64,000 nucleotides of DNA, taken from assembly GCA_947000775.1 (NCBI GenBank), contig CAMQGK010000327.1, forward strand, positions 17,680,501 through 17,744,500, written 5' to 3'. Below are positions 43,791 to 56,832 of this stretch, one piece after another. Origin of the DNA: Pterois miles (taxonomy: Eukaryota > Chordata > Actinopteri > Perciformes > Scorpaenidae). Each line of letters starts with the position of its first letter. Positions within the stretch are counted from its first letter, which is position 1. The translations under genes and the position numbers were made by a program. The notes under the pieces are model-generated. The model searched no databases and was not told where the DNA came from. It saw only the letters and a program-made list of their open reading frames with translations.

Positions 43791-44221
43791 CTCACTGTTA
43801 ATACTACATCCGTTGCCCTGAGTGTTTAATAATGACGTGGATGGGTTTATATTGGAGTTAGCTGAAAGCCTGGCAAGTCACGTACAGGCACTAAAGGGTA
43901 CCTTGTGTGTCGGTATCAAAACACCATGTGCCACTGCCCAAGCGTTGGTGTTTGATGCCCTGGGAATGAGACCAGTTGTGTCTCAACTCATGCCCATAAC
44001 TATTTCCATATTATCTGTTCTCTTGTCAGACTGTGTGGGGATAAATAAACCCTTCCAACAGTAGGGAAATAGCTATCTGTCAGTGTGTGAACCCCAATTC
44101 ATTTTCTAATTTGTTTTCTGGTTGTTCTTCAACCAAAGTTCAGTCTTGGTTCCATGTTACAACAGGACAGGATGGTGAAAATGAAATTCCCTTTTCTTTT
44201 CATTGGCTTGCTTGTTTGAAC

Positions 44222-44398
44222 ACACTTGGTGGCCTTAAGTGTGTTGTCCTTTAATGACAAGGTCAGCGGTTCAGTGTCTGTCCTTGAGCAACACACTGAA
44301 AGTCAAGTTGCTCCTGATGGTTGAATGAGAGGTAAATTGTAAAGCACTTTGTCCACAAAGGTAAAAGGACGCTATATAAATGCAGTCCATTTATTGCA
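44222..44398 (+). mobile_element. tRNA-derived SINE with L2-like tail
   Basis: The head 'ggtggccttaagtgtgttgt' is followed by a decayed B-box region GGTCAGCGGTTCAGTG, a core 'tgtccttgagcaacacactg' and a tail 'aaggacgctatataaatgca' then 'gtccatttat'. The order matches a tRNA-head SINE of teleosts (recalled). The B box lacks the usual last bases. Confidence 0.6.
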
Positions 44399-44399
44399 C

Positions 44400-46689
44400 A
44401 TTAGTCATTTTGGCCATTGCTGACACTGAGAAGAGGAAAAGGACATATAAGCTGTATCATTGTACCCGAGGGCTTTTACTATTAATAATGTCAGTTATTA
44501 AACAGAATAGTTGGGTGAAATGGTGACAAATCATGACAAGTGGCAGGGTGCCTGGTCAGAACTGATCCTGCTGTAATTGGAAAGCTATAAAATTTATTCA
44601 CACAGGTGTCCATATGTGACTATAAACTGCCCAACAGCCATGTCTGCTATCAGAATGTCCCTTTGAGGGACACGGATCAACTACCTGCTCAGTTGCATTG
44701 AAATAAGTTCATTCAAACAAAGTAATCGGAATCACAACATCAAGAGCAATATGAGACTCAATGTATAACCCCTTACCTTCCACATTTCCCAACTTAAGAC
44801 ACACATTTGGCACTGCATGAGTGAGGTTAGTCCTTGGAAACTGTGCTGCCACGGTCACACACACTGTCACAAGTACATTTCCATGTGTTCTCTCCTCGAG
44901 GCAATGAATCAATCAAGCTTACATGCTATAAAAGCAAAAAGGGGGTGTGATTATTATTGCACTAAATACTATGTTGTCAGAGTGCCATTTTTTTGGCTCT
45001 GCTGCTTCTTTTACTGCTGGTAACAGATGAGTGTTTTATGGCCCCCCGGCCCCTAGCGCATGGTCTTGATGCAGTAATGGGGCCCTCACATTCCCGTAAG
45101 ACTGCTTTTTAAACAGACTGACATTGTAATTATGCCTGGCAAAGAGCTATGACGCAGCACAAAGCGGTGTGGCTATCTTCGTGCAGCCTGTGTAAAAGCT
45201 CCCGGAAGTCTGGGGCCACATGACTGCAAGGAAAGACCTCTGCACTAGAGCTCACACGACCCTCACTGATGGCTCGGCCAGTGAAAACCATCCTACATGT
45301 GTTCTTTTCCTAAATTTTAGGTTCTGAAATAACAATGTAGAACAATGGAGGCGCCAGGCTGCAACCCACGCTAATCTGGACACACCTAGTGCAGTGTTCA
45401 ACTGACGCTCGGCACCCTTGTCCGAATCCCTGCAACTGTGTGGTGTTAGTGTTCTAAAAGAGCAAGGAGGACAAATGAAAAGAGTGTTAGTGAGTTATGG
45501 GGTGGCTTATTGGACCCTGGTTGAAGACCCTGGCCTGAGCAGAGGTCCGAGCAGTGAGGTCATCCAGACTAGAGGGTAGGATTTTACAGCGCTAGCGGGC
45601 GTCACTCTGTGGGTGGTGCACAGTGAGGACGGGGGCCAACTTATTTGCTGTCATACTTGTACCCACATATTGGATTTCTGTGAAATAATATTTGGGTTTC
45701 CCGGTGACTCCTCCTGCCCAGCGTTTGGTCAAGACTGACTGCTTGGCCCCAGAACCGGGGAGAAGCATGTGAAAATATCAAAGATAGCACCGCCAAACCA
45801 ATGAGAATGTGTAACAATACCCAGAGGCCAAACTTGTGTTTCCTTCAATTTCATCCACCGAGTTTCTCCTGTAGTCTGACAGCCTGATTTATCTGTAATT
45901 TATTCTGAAATGACAATCGGAAAACAATTTATTGTGTTGTCTCAGTGAAATCCACCATGTCAGGAGTGATGTGAAAATTCTAAATGACCTTAATAAGAAG
46001 TAACTTGGGAATAATATATGTCTGACTGCAGCGCTACTGTTGTGTAAACTTTCTATAAGGCTTTAAAAATTGTTTATGAGGAGAACAAAGTGTAAGCAAG
46101 ACACTGAAAGTGATCTATGAGGAGACTTCCTCTAAGGCAGAGCCAATAATGGCAGAGGCTCTTTACCATAAGTCTGTTATAGATGTGATCGGGCAGCTCT
46201 GGGCAGTCACGTCTCGTCTTACAGCTTCTTAACACTTACTGAGTTGAGGGAATGCAAGGGACATCACTGTCTGAAGTCTGAAGTGAGTGTGCCTCTTGAC
46301 CGTTCTAACTCCCAGGAAACTACAGAGCACACCCCAGGGTCACTCTTCAGTAAATTACAGCCACTTCAGCAGCTGAGAGCCGTAGGATTGCCTCTAAAAC
46401 TGAGATCATCTCTCATTTCTGATGCACAAGTCTTCCTGAAGGAAATGTCAAGCTGATTATGCTATTACATTCAGAATCTTCCTAATTTTTCTATTTTTAA
46501 ATTTGCACTTAGTAACTGTGTATTGAAAGTGAAGTCTTCATTATTATTAGAATGAGGCCTTTTTTTCCTCCTAATTCCCTCTGTTGTATAAATTTTCTGT
46601 TTAAATTACCCTTACCAAATAGAACTGTATTCAAGTGTGCTATTAGTGTATTTATTTTAGATTAAAAAAGAAAGATATTTAGTTTTTTT
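44400..46689. other. Intergenic, possible conserved non-coding blocks
   Basis: No gene recognised. The segment at about 45035-45300 is less AT-rich and free of repeats, so it is a candidate regulatory block, judged by composition only. Confidence 0.35.
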
Positions 46690-46944
46690 TAAGGAGGAGG
46701 AGGAGAAGAATACTTTATAGGGGAGGGGGGAAAAAAAAATAATTTTAAAATGGACCCTGGGGGGATGTAAAATAAGGGGGCTGCTCCAGAAAGGGCCCCG
46801 GGAGTTGGGGGTTTGGGGCCTTGGGGGCCCCGGGCCAAGAGGTATACTGCCCTCTCCGCTCCAGTTTACACTCAGTTTTTATGTGGACTTGAACCGGTGA
46901 CCCTCCGGTTCCCAAGCCAACTCCCTAAAAGAGTCTGCCCCCCA
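46690..46944 (-). mobile_element. tRNA-derived SINE, second copy, corrupted core
   Basis: The B-box segment 'ggacttgaaccggtgaccct' and 'ccggttcccaagccaactcc' (46885-46926) is identical to the SINE at 35926-36251. The core ('gggggctgctccagaaaggg ccccgggagttgggggtttg', about 46777-46820) is the same core with many bases turned into G or C runs. The tail end is an A/G-rich stretch with (GGA)n in place of the clean LINE tail. Confidence 0.8.
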
Positions 46945-47715
46945 GCAGATATACTTAAGTATACTTAACTAATACAGACAAGTATACAGAAAAGTTGAAC
47001 TGTTGTTGGCTTATACGTAATCTTTTGATTGAGATATACTTCAGAAAAGTATGAAGTATTCTTGCCTTATAGGCCTACAGAAAGGTATTCGTGGCTTGTA
47101 GTTGTGCTTACTTTTTGATAGAGTAGCCTATTAAAGTGTGTGAGAGTATGTAAGTAAATGTTTTGATATGAATTTACTTTAATTAAGACGTGAGAAAATG
47201 TATTTATTTATTTATATCATCACAAAACATCAAATCAAGCAAAAGGAGCAAGTCTCTTTAAGTAATATATAAATCATTTGTTAAGTACTATAAGTTCAAG
47301 CATAACTTCAATTAACTAAACAGTGGACTAAGTATATACAAGTGTGCTTGTAGTATAAAAAGACTTTAAAGTGTACTATCATAAACTAAAAAAGTGGGCT
47401 ACAAGTATATAATTGTTTAACAGTATACCTATTCACTTGTAGTATAGTTCATAGTATAGTTGCAGTACAAAATACAACTTAGATGAAAACTAGTTGTGTA
47501 GTCAAAGTTAATTGTTCTCACATTTAAAGTACACTTAAAGTATACTTTCATTAACTAAAAAGTGAGCCAGTTCATTCCCAAGAAGTATTGACGTAGTACA
47601 AGTATAATACTAGCACACTGATATTAGTATACATACTACATAAACTATACTTTGCGGAAATATTCTTGAACTGAAAATAAACTTAAAGTATACTAGTTTT
47701 TCGCAAGGGAAAGAA
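46945..47715. mobile_element. AGTATACTT-rich, palindrome-dense element (probable non-autonomous DNA transposon)
   Basis: Contains a dozen or so variants of AAGTATACTT, TTAAGTATACTTAA and AGTATAGT in both orientations, and ends 'aagtatactagtttttcgca' then 'aggg'. Such elements are common in fish (recalled). It abuts the tRNA head of the SINE at 46944. There is no coding capacity. Exact ends are not fixed. Confidence 0.55.
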
Positions 47716-50195
47716 GCTTCTCTGATTTATTATCTGCTTGTATTTACCATATTACCTTCCTGTTTTAATGCAAATGCAACACTTCTGCTATTTCTTTCAC
47801 AATAAAAGCTTTCCAGCTACTTACATTCAATAACCTGATAAGCTTTAATTTGAAACTGTACAGTCAGTACTGTTTGGGTTAAATAAATACAGACTGCTCA
47901 AACCCTCCAGCAGTCATATTTGTTTGAATAATAGCAGGTAAAAAAGGACTTTGCTTTATGTCTGAACACAACTTACAAGGTCCTAAGGGAGGCTAACAAG
48001 AATAGCAGCTGCTACTATATCCAAGAAAGTGGATATTTTTTACTGGTTCAAAATGGTTTCACACTGAGGGAGAGAGGGAGTTTTAAATGGCTCTGACTGA
48101 GAGACAAACTGTTGTTGGCTTCTTCTTGGCTTCTTCTTGGTAATTATCTGCATAGTGTTTTTCCTATTCCTAATAGGCCTATTGGTCCTCAGTTCAAGGC
48201 CAATATTTGTTCCTCGAAAAATAAGAAAATATCATCTTTAACAGTAGGCCTTCTTCAAAAAAAAAAACACACACACACAAAAAAAACAAAACATTTTAAC
48301 ATGTCACAGTAGGAAAACTGGAGCTATAAATAATAGCATTTATGATGCCTTAACTCCATTTAAGGGCTTCAATTTTGGGGTCCTGGTGTTGTGCATGCTG
48401 GCTGTAGATGTATTATAAAACCTTGATACTGGACTCAAAACTGAAATGAATGAAAGTTGCTCACCCAATGTAATTTCAGTTTTTATCAGAAATACCAGCA
48501 AGTTTAGACTGTCAAGAGGATGATGCAGCAAGTCAAATCATCTTGGATCTTAATCACTTTTATTTTATATATTAGAGGGAAAAAAATCCATCTCCAGTTC
48601 CTGGAAAGCAGCTCTGGAGCCAATAGCAAACTCCAGAATAATTTTACATATTTTCTCTTGATGCTGCCTAATTAGTGCTTGCTTTTTCATTGTATGGAAA
48701 TTCCTGAAACATGGTCCTGATTTCACTCATTTGACAAAGCACCACAACACAGTAGACAGACCTCACCCCCCACCCAGTAATAGCATAATGGGAATTACCA
48801 CATTTCTAACTGTCTGACTGTGAAGAGAGTCATGGTTAGCAGTCATAACTGAACAATAGCAAACCTCCTCAGTCATTATTCTGCCTCAGAGGCAACAGAG
48901 GCAGTGGCACGAACGCAGCCACTGAAACTGAACAAAAACGGAGCACCGTCAAGGTCACAGTGCCACAATCCACTCAAGCACATTGCTATGGGAAGTGGGA
49001 GATGTTGAACCAGATGTTTTTCATATTGGTTTTGTGGCGTGGAGTTGATGAGTGCTCTGTTACATTAGCGCAGCATGCCGTGCTGCTGTAGGAATCACAT
49101 TCAATTCCGTCTCTCCCTAATTACAAACAATAAGCTCTCACTCGCTCGACGTAGATTTACACGGGTCCCTCTCAGGACCCGCACTGCCATAAGAGTCGTC
49201 AGCCGACCCGTATGTACCCGTCTCAGAGCTAATATTGGTGTATGTTCAGTATTCTCTAAAGGCCTATTAAAAAGCCCCATTCAACAACATCATTTAGACA
49301 ATTTACATTTGAGGATCAAGCAAAATCAGCATGTGTTCTATTTTCTGAACACAAACGTTTCCCACGAGAAACAGAAATGGAAACCAAACACTGAAACCCC
49401 TAAAATAAATAGCTTTTTATGATTAACTTTATTGACCTGATTGAGGTGGGAATATTCAGGACTTTCCGACCTGGACGTGGTCAAAAACCCTTGATTGCGG
49501 GGATATTTTATATTCGCCCCGTTGTGCCCTCGGTGCACCTGGCTGTATAAATAAGACAGGATTTGTGCTGGGTTTGGTAATGATGTTTGGAAGCATGCTA
49601 TGGTCATGAATGTAATAAATAATGAACAGGTCCTATCCAAAGTGTGTACTCTCATGTGGATGGATCTGACATTGTCCAGCTCTGCCGGATAGATCGTGTA
49701 TTTGCCCTCTATTTCCATCCTCTATGTCTTTTCTCTTACACACAGTACACACATACATGCATGGACGCACGCATGCTGTCCCAGCCTGGCAACAAATGAA
49801 AATGGACATGCAGTTAATGATATTAAAAGGAGTCCAACACTGGCTGTCTCCATTACCCTATACCCCTGTCTCCCTCTGTCCTGTCCCTCAGTTTCAATGA
49901 TAGAGTGGGTTGTTTCTTCATTACGCAACTGCTTTCACTGCAGAGAGGTCAGAGAACAGTCTCATCCATGTCCCATCCCTTGCCTCAATCAGTGCCAGAG
50001 GGCACAACTAATATGCAACACTTTGGTTTAAAAATGTCTCTTTTGTCACTTTAACAAAGGAGTGGTTCAGTTATTCAGCCAGTGCTCAGACTATTTTTTT
50101 TTTTTCCAAAGAAAAATGCTCTGCTGCGCAGGAAGTGATGCATTTATGTAGTTTGTTGAGTTGATAAATGAATAGCAGATTGAAGAAATACATTT
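47716..50195. other. Intergenic, no recognised gene
   Basis: Includes an A-rich (AC)n stretch near 48258-48291. Overlapping ORFs at 49075-49422 and 49338-49718 on opposite strands show no domain. Confidence 0.5.
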
Positions 50196-50224
50196 ATTCA
50201 AACATGACAGGGGATTTACAGATT

Positions 50225-50460
50225 TATTAAAGAAAGAGTTGAACCTTTTTGGGGAATGAACTTATTCACCTACTTGTACCCGCAGCTGGTTAACGTAGCT
50301 TAGCACAAAGACTGGAAGCAGAGGAAAACAGCTACCCTGACTCTTTCCAAAGTGCCCACATATCTTGTTAAGTATATCCACACAGAACCTGAATTGTGTA
50401 AATTATTTGTTGTGGTTATCGGGACTTGGGCAAGGTCATTCATATGTTCCCAGGATCCTG
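50225..50460. repeat. Probable dispersed repeat fragment
   Basis: 'taacgtagcttagcacaaag', 'actggaagcagaggaaaaca' and 'gctaccctgactctttccaa' match, in order, a block I recall from many teleost repeats. Ends and family are unresolved. Confidence 0.45.
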
Positions 50461-53400
50461 TTTCCCAGCTCTACATAAAGCCTTTTGAAAATTTTACTTA
50501 ACCCTCATATTGTACTAGAAAGGGGTGCACCCCTTTTTGTAATTCATCAGAAAATACTGAAAAGGACAACGAAAATAATGTGTTTTAACAGAATATTGAA
50601 CTGGGGAACATAGGACCATAGGACTATCGACACACTCCTGAATGAGATATTTCTTGGTCCAGAGCAGAACCTTTCTTCTTTAACCAGCAAAGACTGAATG
50701 TCACTGCGCTCCACCAAGAAATTGTCAGACTCATAATCCCTTACTGCTAGATGTAGCTTAATATGTACTGTACAGACATAAGAGTGATAGAAAGTAGATC
50801 TTCTCTAAGTCTAGGCAAGAAAGCAAATAAACTTATTTCTCAAAATGAAAAACTTTTTTTCATTTTAATTAATTCCATTTTCTTAACTAAATGATCATTG
50901 AGTGATAGATTACTCTCAATAAGTCAAACAAGTCATGTTTCAACATTCAATTGAGATTTGTGTGCAGGTCCAACCTGGTAAGACTGCCATTGTGACTTTT
51001 ATATTAAAGTGGCAATTCTTCAGGAATGAGACCAACATGATTGGGTTCACATATCACACCACTGAAAGGAGCTACTGACAGATTATCACTGGGAGGTGAA
51101 GTGAAGAAGCAACACAAATTGAGGTGAAATAAAGGAGCACAATTCCAGTGACCACTTTTGCACAACACACAGACACAAAGTGGCGGCTCAGTGGAAAATG
51201 TGCTGTCATTTGGTATCATTTTCTGAATCCTGTCTGGCCAGTTTTTTGAATACGAGGCCAATGGAAACAAGTCCTTCTCCGGACTCCCAGAGATCCCAGC
51301 ATTGCTGTACTTTTCGAAATAAAACAGGCCGAAACTGCAACCAACCTATCATCTTCATATAATGTTACGCATTCTCTTTATCAAGCACATTTGCAGTAAG
51401 CATGAGTGACTCATCATTTTCACAGAGAGCATCCCCAGCACACGTCAGAGCTCTCCTCCCCTCACCATCACCCTTTCACCCCAGTAGAGGGTTTATATTC
51501 CAGTTCAATGCAACACGCCAACAGCCCTCAAGCCACACAAATGCTTCTTATTTTCACTGCAACCTCTCTATGTCTCTTTTATGAGGGTTTTGCCAGAGCA
51601 GGACGGCTCTTTGGGTTTAGGAAAGAAAAGACCCGACAGCTGCCAAAAACGATCGGTGGTTGAGAAACAATGGCACGCCCTGTGTGATTCTCACTGCTCC
51701 TCGAACCCCAGACATCCTCCTAGCTGTAATCCTCTGTTCCTTTTATTTGTCAGATCATGGTTGCCTCCTCCAATTGGTTGTGTCAGCTTTGGCCCAGGAA
51801 CACTGAGACGACCTGACCAACATGGTCATGCCTTTTGCCAAAAGGACGGAGAAGAAAGGAAGAGGGAATGAGGGAAATGCTTTAATTGCTGCAAGTATCT
51901 AGACAGTTTGGGAACATTAGTTTGAGAAATGTGCGGGTAATAAGACAGAGGCGAGGCGAAAAGTGGCAGAGTGATCCAGCGGACTCAAATTTGTTGCACT
52001 TCCACTCGCGACTTGTGTGGCAGACGCTCGGCTGGGACTGGGCCACGCTGGGACAACGGTGTGGGTTTGTCACAGCCACGGTGGTGGTGGCAGTTAGATC
52101 CAGGGGAAAGCCATGGGTAATAGACGTTGACAGATGTGGACAGGGTCTACATGTCCAAGATGCAATGAGAAACAATTGAGGAAAGATGACTGAGTGGAGC
52201 CAGTTCCCATAAACATGAAGTCAACACACCACAGCCTCCTAATAAGACTCAGAAGTGTGATTTATTTTTTTATATATATGCAAATAAGTGTAACGTCACT
52301 TTATGAAGGGCTCAATTAAGTTTAAGAGTTTTGGATCATTGTGAGATATTTGGAATACTATTGATTCTTTTCCATCAAGTGATCCAGGGAGTCATACAGT
52401 AGCCATTAATTTCTATGGAATATGTGCAGAAAGCTGCTTCAGCCCCGCTGCTTTGGGCTTACACTGAGAACTGTGAAAGTGATTACCGCTGCGGTTCTTG
52501 TCTGCATTTCAAACGTCTGCAGCAGTTTCATTCAGCGTTCAACACTGACAGTAAATATTTGAATGAAGCACAAAATTGTGTCATCAAATACCTATGCACT
52601 CATTCACTTTGGAGAGGTTTTGGAGCAAAGAGACATTTACGCCCATTTTAGTGAGTTTATTGGACAGGACGCGTGGGGAGAACAAGATTAATGGCTTTAA
52701 CTTTATCTTGGCAAATCAAATTCCAATAAAGCTCAGAGAAAAACCTAAATCTGGCCAGGTTGAGCGCTAAACTGTGACTTGATTGATGCATGAGGGTAAC
52801 GTTGCTCCAAAAGCATGCAGGTGATTCTTTTACAGCCCTGATATCCAGTTCAAACTGGAGGTTTTATTAGCAGCCGATTGTTGATACAGGGATGCTCATT
52901 TCCTAAATGAAGTGCTGCTCACCTGGACGTGGCTGTCAGAGGGAAAGATTTACAATGTCCCGGTTTAACATTTCAGTGTATAAACTGCTGGACATTTAAT
53001 TAGAACTCATTTTTGAGGAAAACAAACCCAACAAACTGGACAGAGGGTCATATTTATAGCCCCTTTTTGTTGGCTGACTATTATAATGCATTTAACAGAC
53101 AATTGTTACTTGAGACCGAGTTATTCATCCGTGAAGAATATGAAACAATTACTTACTGTAGATTTGTGCAGCCAAAGTGATTAGCTGATTTCCAAATAGC
53201 GTTTTTTTTTTTTTTTGTAAAGGACAAGCAGTTTTGTTTGGGACTAAATGTGTAGCTCAAAGACACATCAGCAGGGTGAATCTGAGGATACCAGCGTGAC
53301 ACCGCTACCAGTCGGGCCGACCAACTATGACTTTGCTCCCTGGAGTCACACTTTGCACAAAGAGAAGTCTTTGTTTGGATGATTCAGGCCTCTCTGGGTA

Positions 53401-53986
53401 AAGAAACCATCTCATGTCATTGTGTGTAATCTCTAACTTTTGTGGGCGATTCTTTAACAGAAGAGTTATGATCATTTCATAATAAGTTCCTCTCTCTATC
53501 TTTATTGCTGACTGGGACTTTCGCATTTTCTTCCCACTCTCTCCCTTTTCATTCCTGCTGTCCTCCTTTGCGTCAAGGCTTTCTTACATCTACCATTTGC
53601 ATTTTGGAGGGTCATACAGTCGGTTGAATCTTCACCTCTGTCACTGCATGATGCCCTGCTGGCTGTGGGGTTCAGAGTAAGGGCAATCTATGATGACTGC
53701 AGTCTTAGAGGTAGTGATTGCTGAGGCCGAGGGCAGGCCACAGGGAGGCCTGATGGATGGAAACCATTACGGGTGTTGGGCCCCTTTCAGGCCTGGGTCA
53801 AAGAGGGCCAACAGAGAACCAGACTAGATAAATATGGATGACCTGACAGCAAAACATGATTGTAACCTCTCTCACCCCACTGAGACCTTGGACCATTTTG
53901 TAAAAATGAGTGCCTTTTCTGTGTAATATAAGATGACTGAAACAATAAAATACAAGACAATTGAACACAGGTATAAATACTGGAAC
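50460..53986. other. Intergenic, no recognised gene
   Basis: ORFs here are short, up to about 97 codons, and several overlap antisense (51882-52175 and 51886-52179). An 18-bp perfect palindrome lies at 50519-50536. No exon is recognised. Confidence 0.5.
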
Positions 53987-54007
53987 ACACACACACACAC
54001 ACACACA
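53987..54007 (+). repeat. (AC)n microsatellite
   Basis: About ten AC units; the reverse strand gives Cys-Val artefact ORFs. Confidence 0.9.
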
Positions 54008-54460
54008 ACTTTTCCAGGAAAAGTCACTGGCCTACCAGCCAGCCCCATGTCTCCACTGATGGTCATTTTTTAGCTTCAAATCTTCAGGATAATACGTATT
54101 AACACCAGTGTAGGGGCATGGGTCAGAGCCAGGGGGATGTGTGGAGCTGGCGATGAAGTGGATGCCGGTGTGTTGGCCTATGGTCGGGTGCCAGTCAGGC
54201 CATCATCGGGAGAAGGCCATCCCCACGAGAGAAGATATCACCATAGCCTGGTTGGCTGACAGCTTCAGGGCCCTTATTGAAAAATCAATGTCCATTTGTG
54301 CGTCCAGCTCACCTGGCCGTCTGCCAGCTCGGCTGAAGTCACCTAATGAAGCCTGATCCCGTTACCTGATTCCTGATTCACTGAGTCAAAGTGACTTTGC
54401 AGCTGAAGTCATCCACCCATCGAGGACCTCTGGGGCGAGTTCAACATGAGCCATGCAGCA

Positions 54461-54492
54461 TGTTGTTGTTGTTGTTGTTTCTGTTGTTGTTT
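54461..54492 (+). repeat. (GTT)n microsatellite, imperfect
   Basis: 'tgttgttgttgttgttgttt' with a 'ctgttgttgtttc' continuation. Confidence 0.85.
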
Positions 54493-55503
54493 CAGTTTGC
54501 ATCCTTCTGTTGTTTTCAGTGTCTAGTTGCATTCTGACATGCAGCTCCGCCATTCTCTGTGATCGCATGCAGTCATGGTGAAAGTCGTTACTTATGATTG
54601 TTAGAGCTTATTGAGGAAAGAATATATTTTTTGTAGTTCACTCACAGAGCAGGCGCCCCATGTACCAAGACCGAGACCTTATCGCAGCGGCCCCAAGTCT
54701 GAATCCAGTCTGACCCTTTGCTGCATGTCATCCCCTCTGTCTCCCCCTTTCAACACTATTGTTCCTAATAAACAATGGAAAAACTCTCCAAAAAACAAAA
54801 TAATATCAAAATGTTGTGGTTTCACAGGATCTAAATGTCCATTAAACTTAGTGCTTGTTCATGTTATAATAGAATTACCGTAAATTTCCAGTTTGTATCT
54901 TGTAAATTGCGTTCACGTCAACATCTAAGTCTAAATTCCGACAAGAAAACTTAAATTTTTATCTATCTTTATCTGTCTTAGTGATACAATAATGCCTGAA
55001 AACTGAAGAAACATGGATGCCTCATGTCAGCCAAAGTCTGTCAATCAAGGTAATTAAAAAAATTCAATGGACGGAGCTATAGAGTCAGTGCATAGTATTT
55101 TTAATCCTCACACAACAAACTCTGAAATCATACGCAAGTGTTGTGCATGAATGCCCTCTTGAAAAAGAATAGATAAATAATTAATTAAACTTAATTAAGT
55201 TAAGATGAATTAATTGAATTTAGATTTGAACATGCTCATGTTACTGGTGAATGGTGAATTGAACACATTCAACTAATGAACATGAACATCACTAACGTCG
55301 CTGACACACTGTTTTTCAGCACCCAAGTATTTATGGCACCCAGCATGTCAGCATGGCTAATGCTATCAAAGAGCAGAGACATCTGCCAATGTCTATTCCA
55401 TCTCCACTTGCAAAATCTGAAAAGTCAACTTGACGAGCATGTAGGAGGATGAAGCTCATGCTCATCACAGCCCCGCGCTCTGGTTTGTGCTCCCTCATGA
55501 GTT

Positions 55504-55643
55504 TGTCTAGAAGGTAACCCACATGTTGCAACAACATGGCAAAAGCTCTCGCGAGACACTGACCGACAACCTATCCTAACTTTAACTATTCGAGGTCAAC
55601 CACCCTGCAAGAGTTTCACAGCTTGTGGGTTACCTTTTAGACA
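55504..55643. mobile_element. 140-bp MITE with 20-bp terminal inverted repeats
   Basis: The left end TGTCTAGAAGGTAACCCACA (55504-55523) is the inverse of the right end TGTGGGTTACCTTTTAGACA (55624-55643), matching at 19 of 20 bases. The interior carries CTCTCGCGAGA. It is too short to code, so it is a non-autonomous foldback or MITE element. The superfamily is not assigned. Confidence 0.85.
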
Positions 55644-55654
55644 TGATCCCCTAG

Positions 55655-55795
55655 CGATGATGCTTTTTTTTTTTTTTTTTTAATCTATGCTTCTTGTTTA
55701 TTGCACTATCCACTTTGCTGCTGTAACATGTGAATTTCTCCACTGCGAGACTAATAAAAGAATAGCTTATCTTATCTTATCTTATTTTTTCACAC
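55655..55795 (+). mobile_element. LINE-like 3' tail with (CTTAT)n end
   Basis: After a run of T, 'ttgtttattgcactatccac', 'tttgctgctgtaacatgtga' and 'atttctccactgcgagacta' lead to 'ataaaag' and four CTTAT units. This is a typical truncated fish LINE 3' end, related to the tail at 30760-30830. Confidence 0.7.
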
Positions 55796-56128
55796 ATGGA
55801 AATTTCTCTGTGGACTTGTATCACGTAAACTTGCCTGTTTTTTATGTGTGCAGGTTTTGGGGGTAATTAAACGTCATAGCATCTGACCAGTTAAAAAAAA
55901 AAAAAGACAAATGAATGAACTTTGAACTACCTCATGTGAAGTGTGAACTTGCATACAGCCATCTCAACACAGTCTTATGGCAGTTTGTGAAATAATCATG
56001 AAATTTAATGATTCGTGTTCATAGACGCGAGTTTCCCTTTTTTTCAATCACAATTTCCACTCCAGTCCTTTCAAAATAAAACTATTTAGTTAGGATTATG
56101 GAAAGATCAACTTGGTTAGATAGGCAAC

Positions 56129-56415
56129 AAAACTACTTAGGTTTAGGAAAAGATCATGGTTTGGGTTAAAATAACACTGGAAGCAGCATGAGTTAAGTAG
56201 GGAAGTTCTGTGACAAAACCTACTTGGATCGCTTTAGGAAAAGATTGTGGTTTGAGTTAAATAAAAAAAAATCCAGAAGTGGCTTAACTTAAGTACGGAT
56301 GTTATGTGACAAATAAATCATCTTTGACTTGTGGTTTCACACGGGACACAAGTACTGGTCTCCTGGATGAAGGTCCTATGTTTTGATCCATCCATCCACT
56401 CCGGTCTCGTCCCCA
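56129..56415 (+). repeat. Two-unit degenerate tandem plus family C fragment
   Basis: Unit 1 (56129-56212) and unit 2 (56213-56308) share 'aaaactacttaggtttagga'-type starts, 'aaagat(c/t)(a/g)tggtttg(g/a)gtta' and 'gttctgtgaca/gttatgtgaca' ends. They are followed at 56329-56415 by a segment homologous to 43697-43790. Confidence 0.6.
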
Positions 56416-56832
56416 TGATGTGCTCTCTGCACTTTATACTTCCCAGTTCACAATTATGTGGATTACGTATAAATTGATTTCATGCTGACCATAACAAAAA
56501 AAAATGAAATTCTTGTCTATGTACATGAGTCAATGCATTAAATTTTGTGACTATTTCACAAACTACTGTGCGACTGGACTGGCCATCTTTAGTTGTCTGA
56601 TGGTCGAATGTTTATGGGAATTTTTCCAATCTTTAAAATCCATTCCATATGCCATGAACACGGCTTAACGCTCAATACATTAGTTAAACATTGTTAAATG
56701 AACTGCTCATTCGTGCTCGTTTATTGGCCAGGAGTCCTGTCTCATCAGAGCTCACCCATTGGGGGCAGACATGACTTGCGTAGGCAGTTAATTCACCAAT
56801 ATTTACCGAAATTAGTTGATATTTGGGACGAA

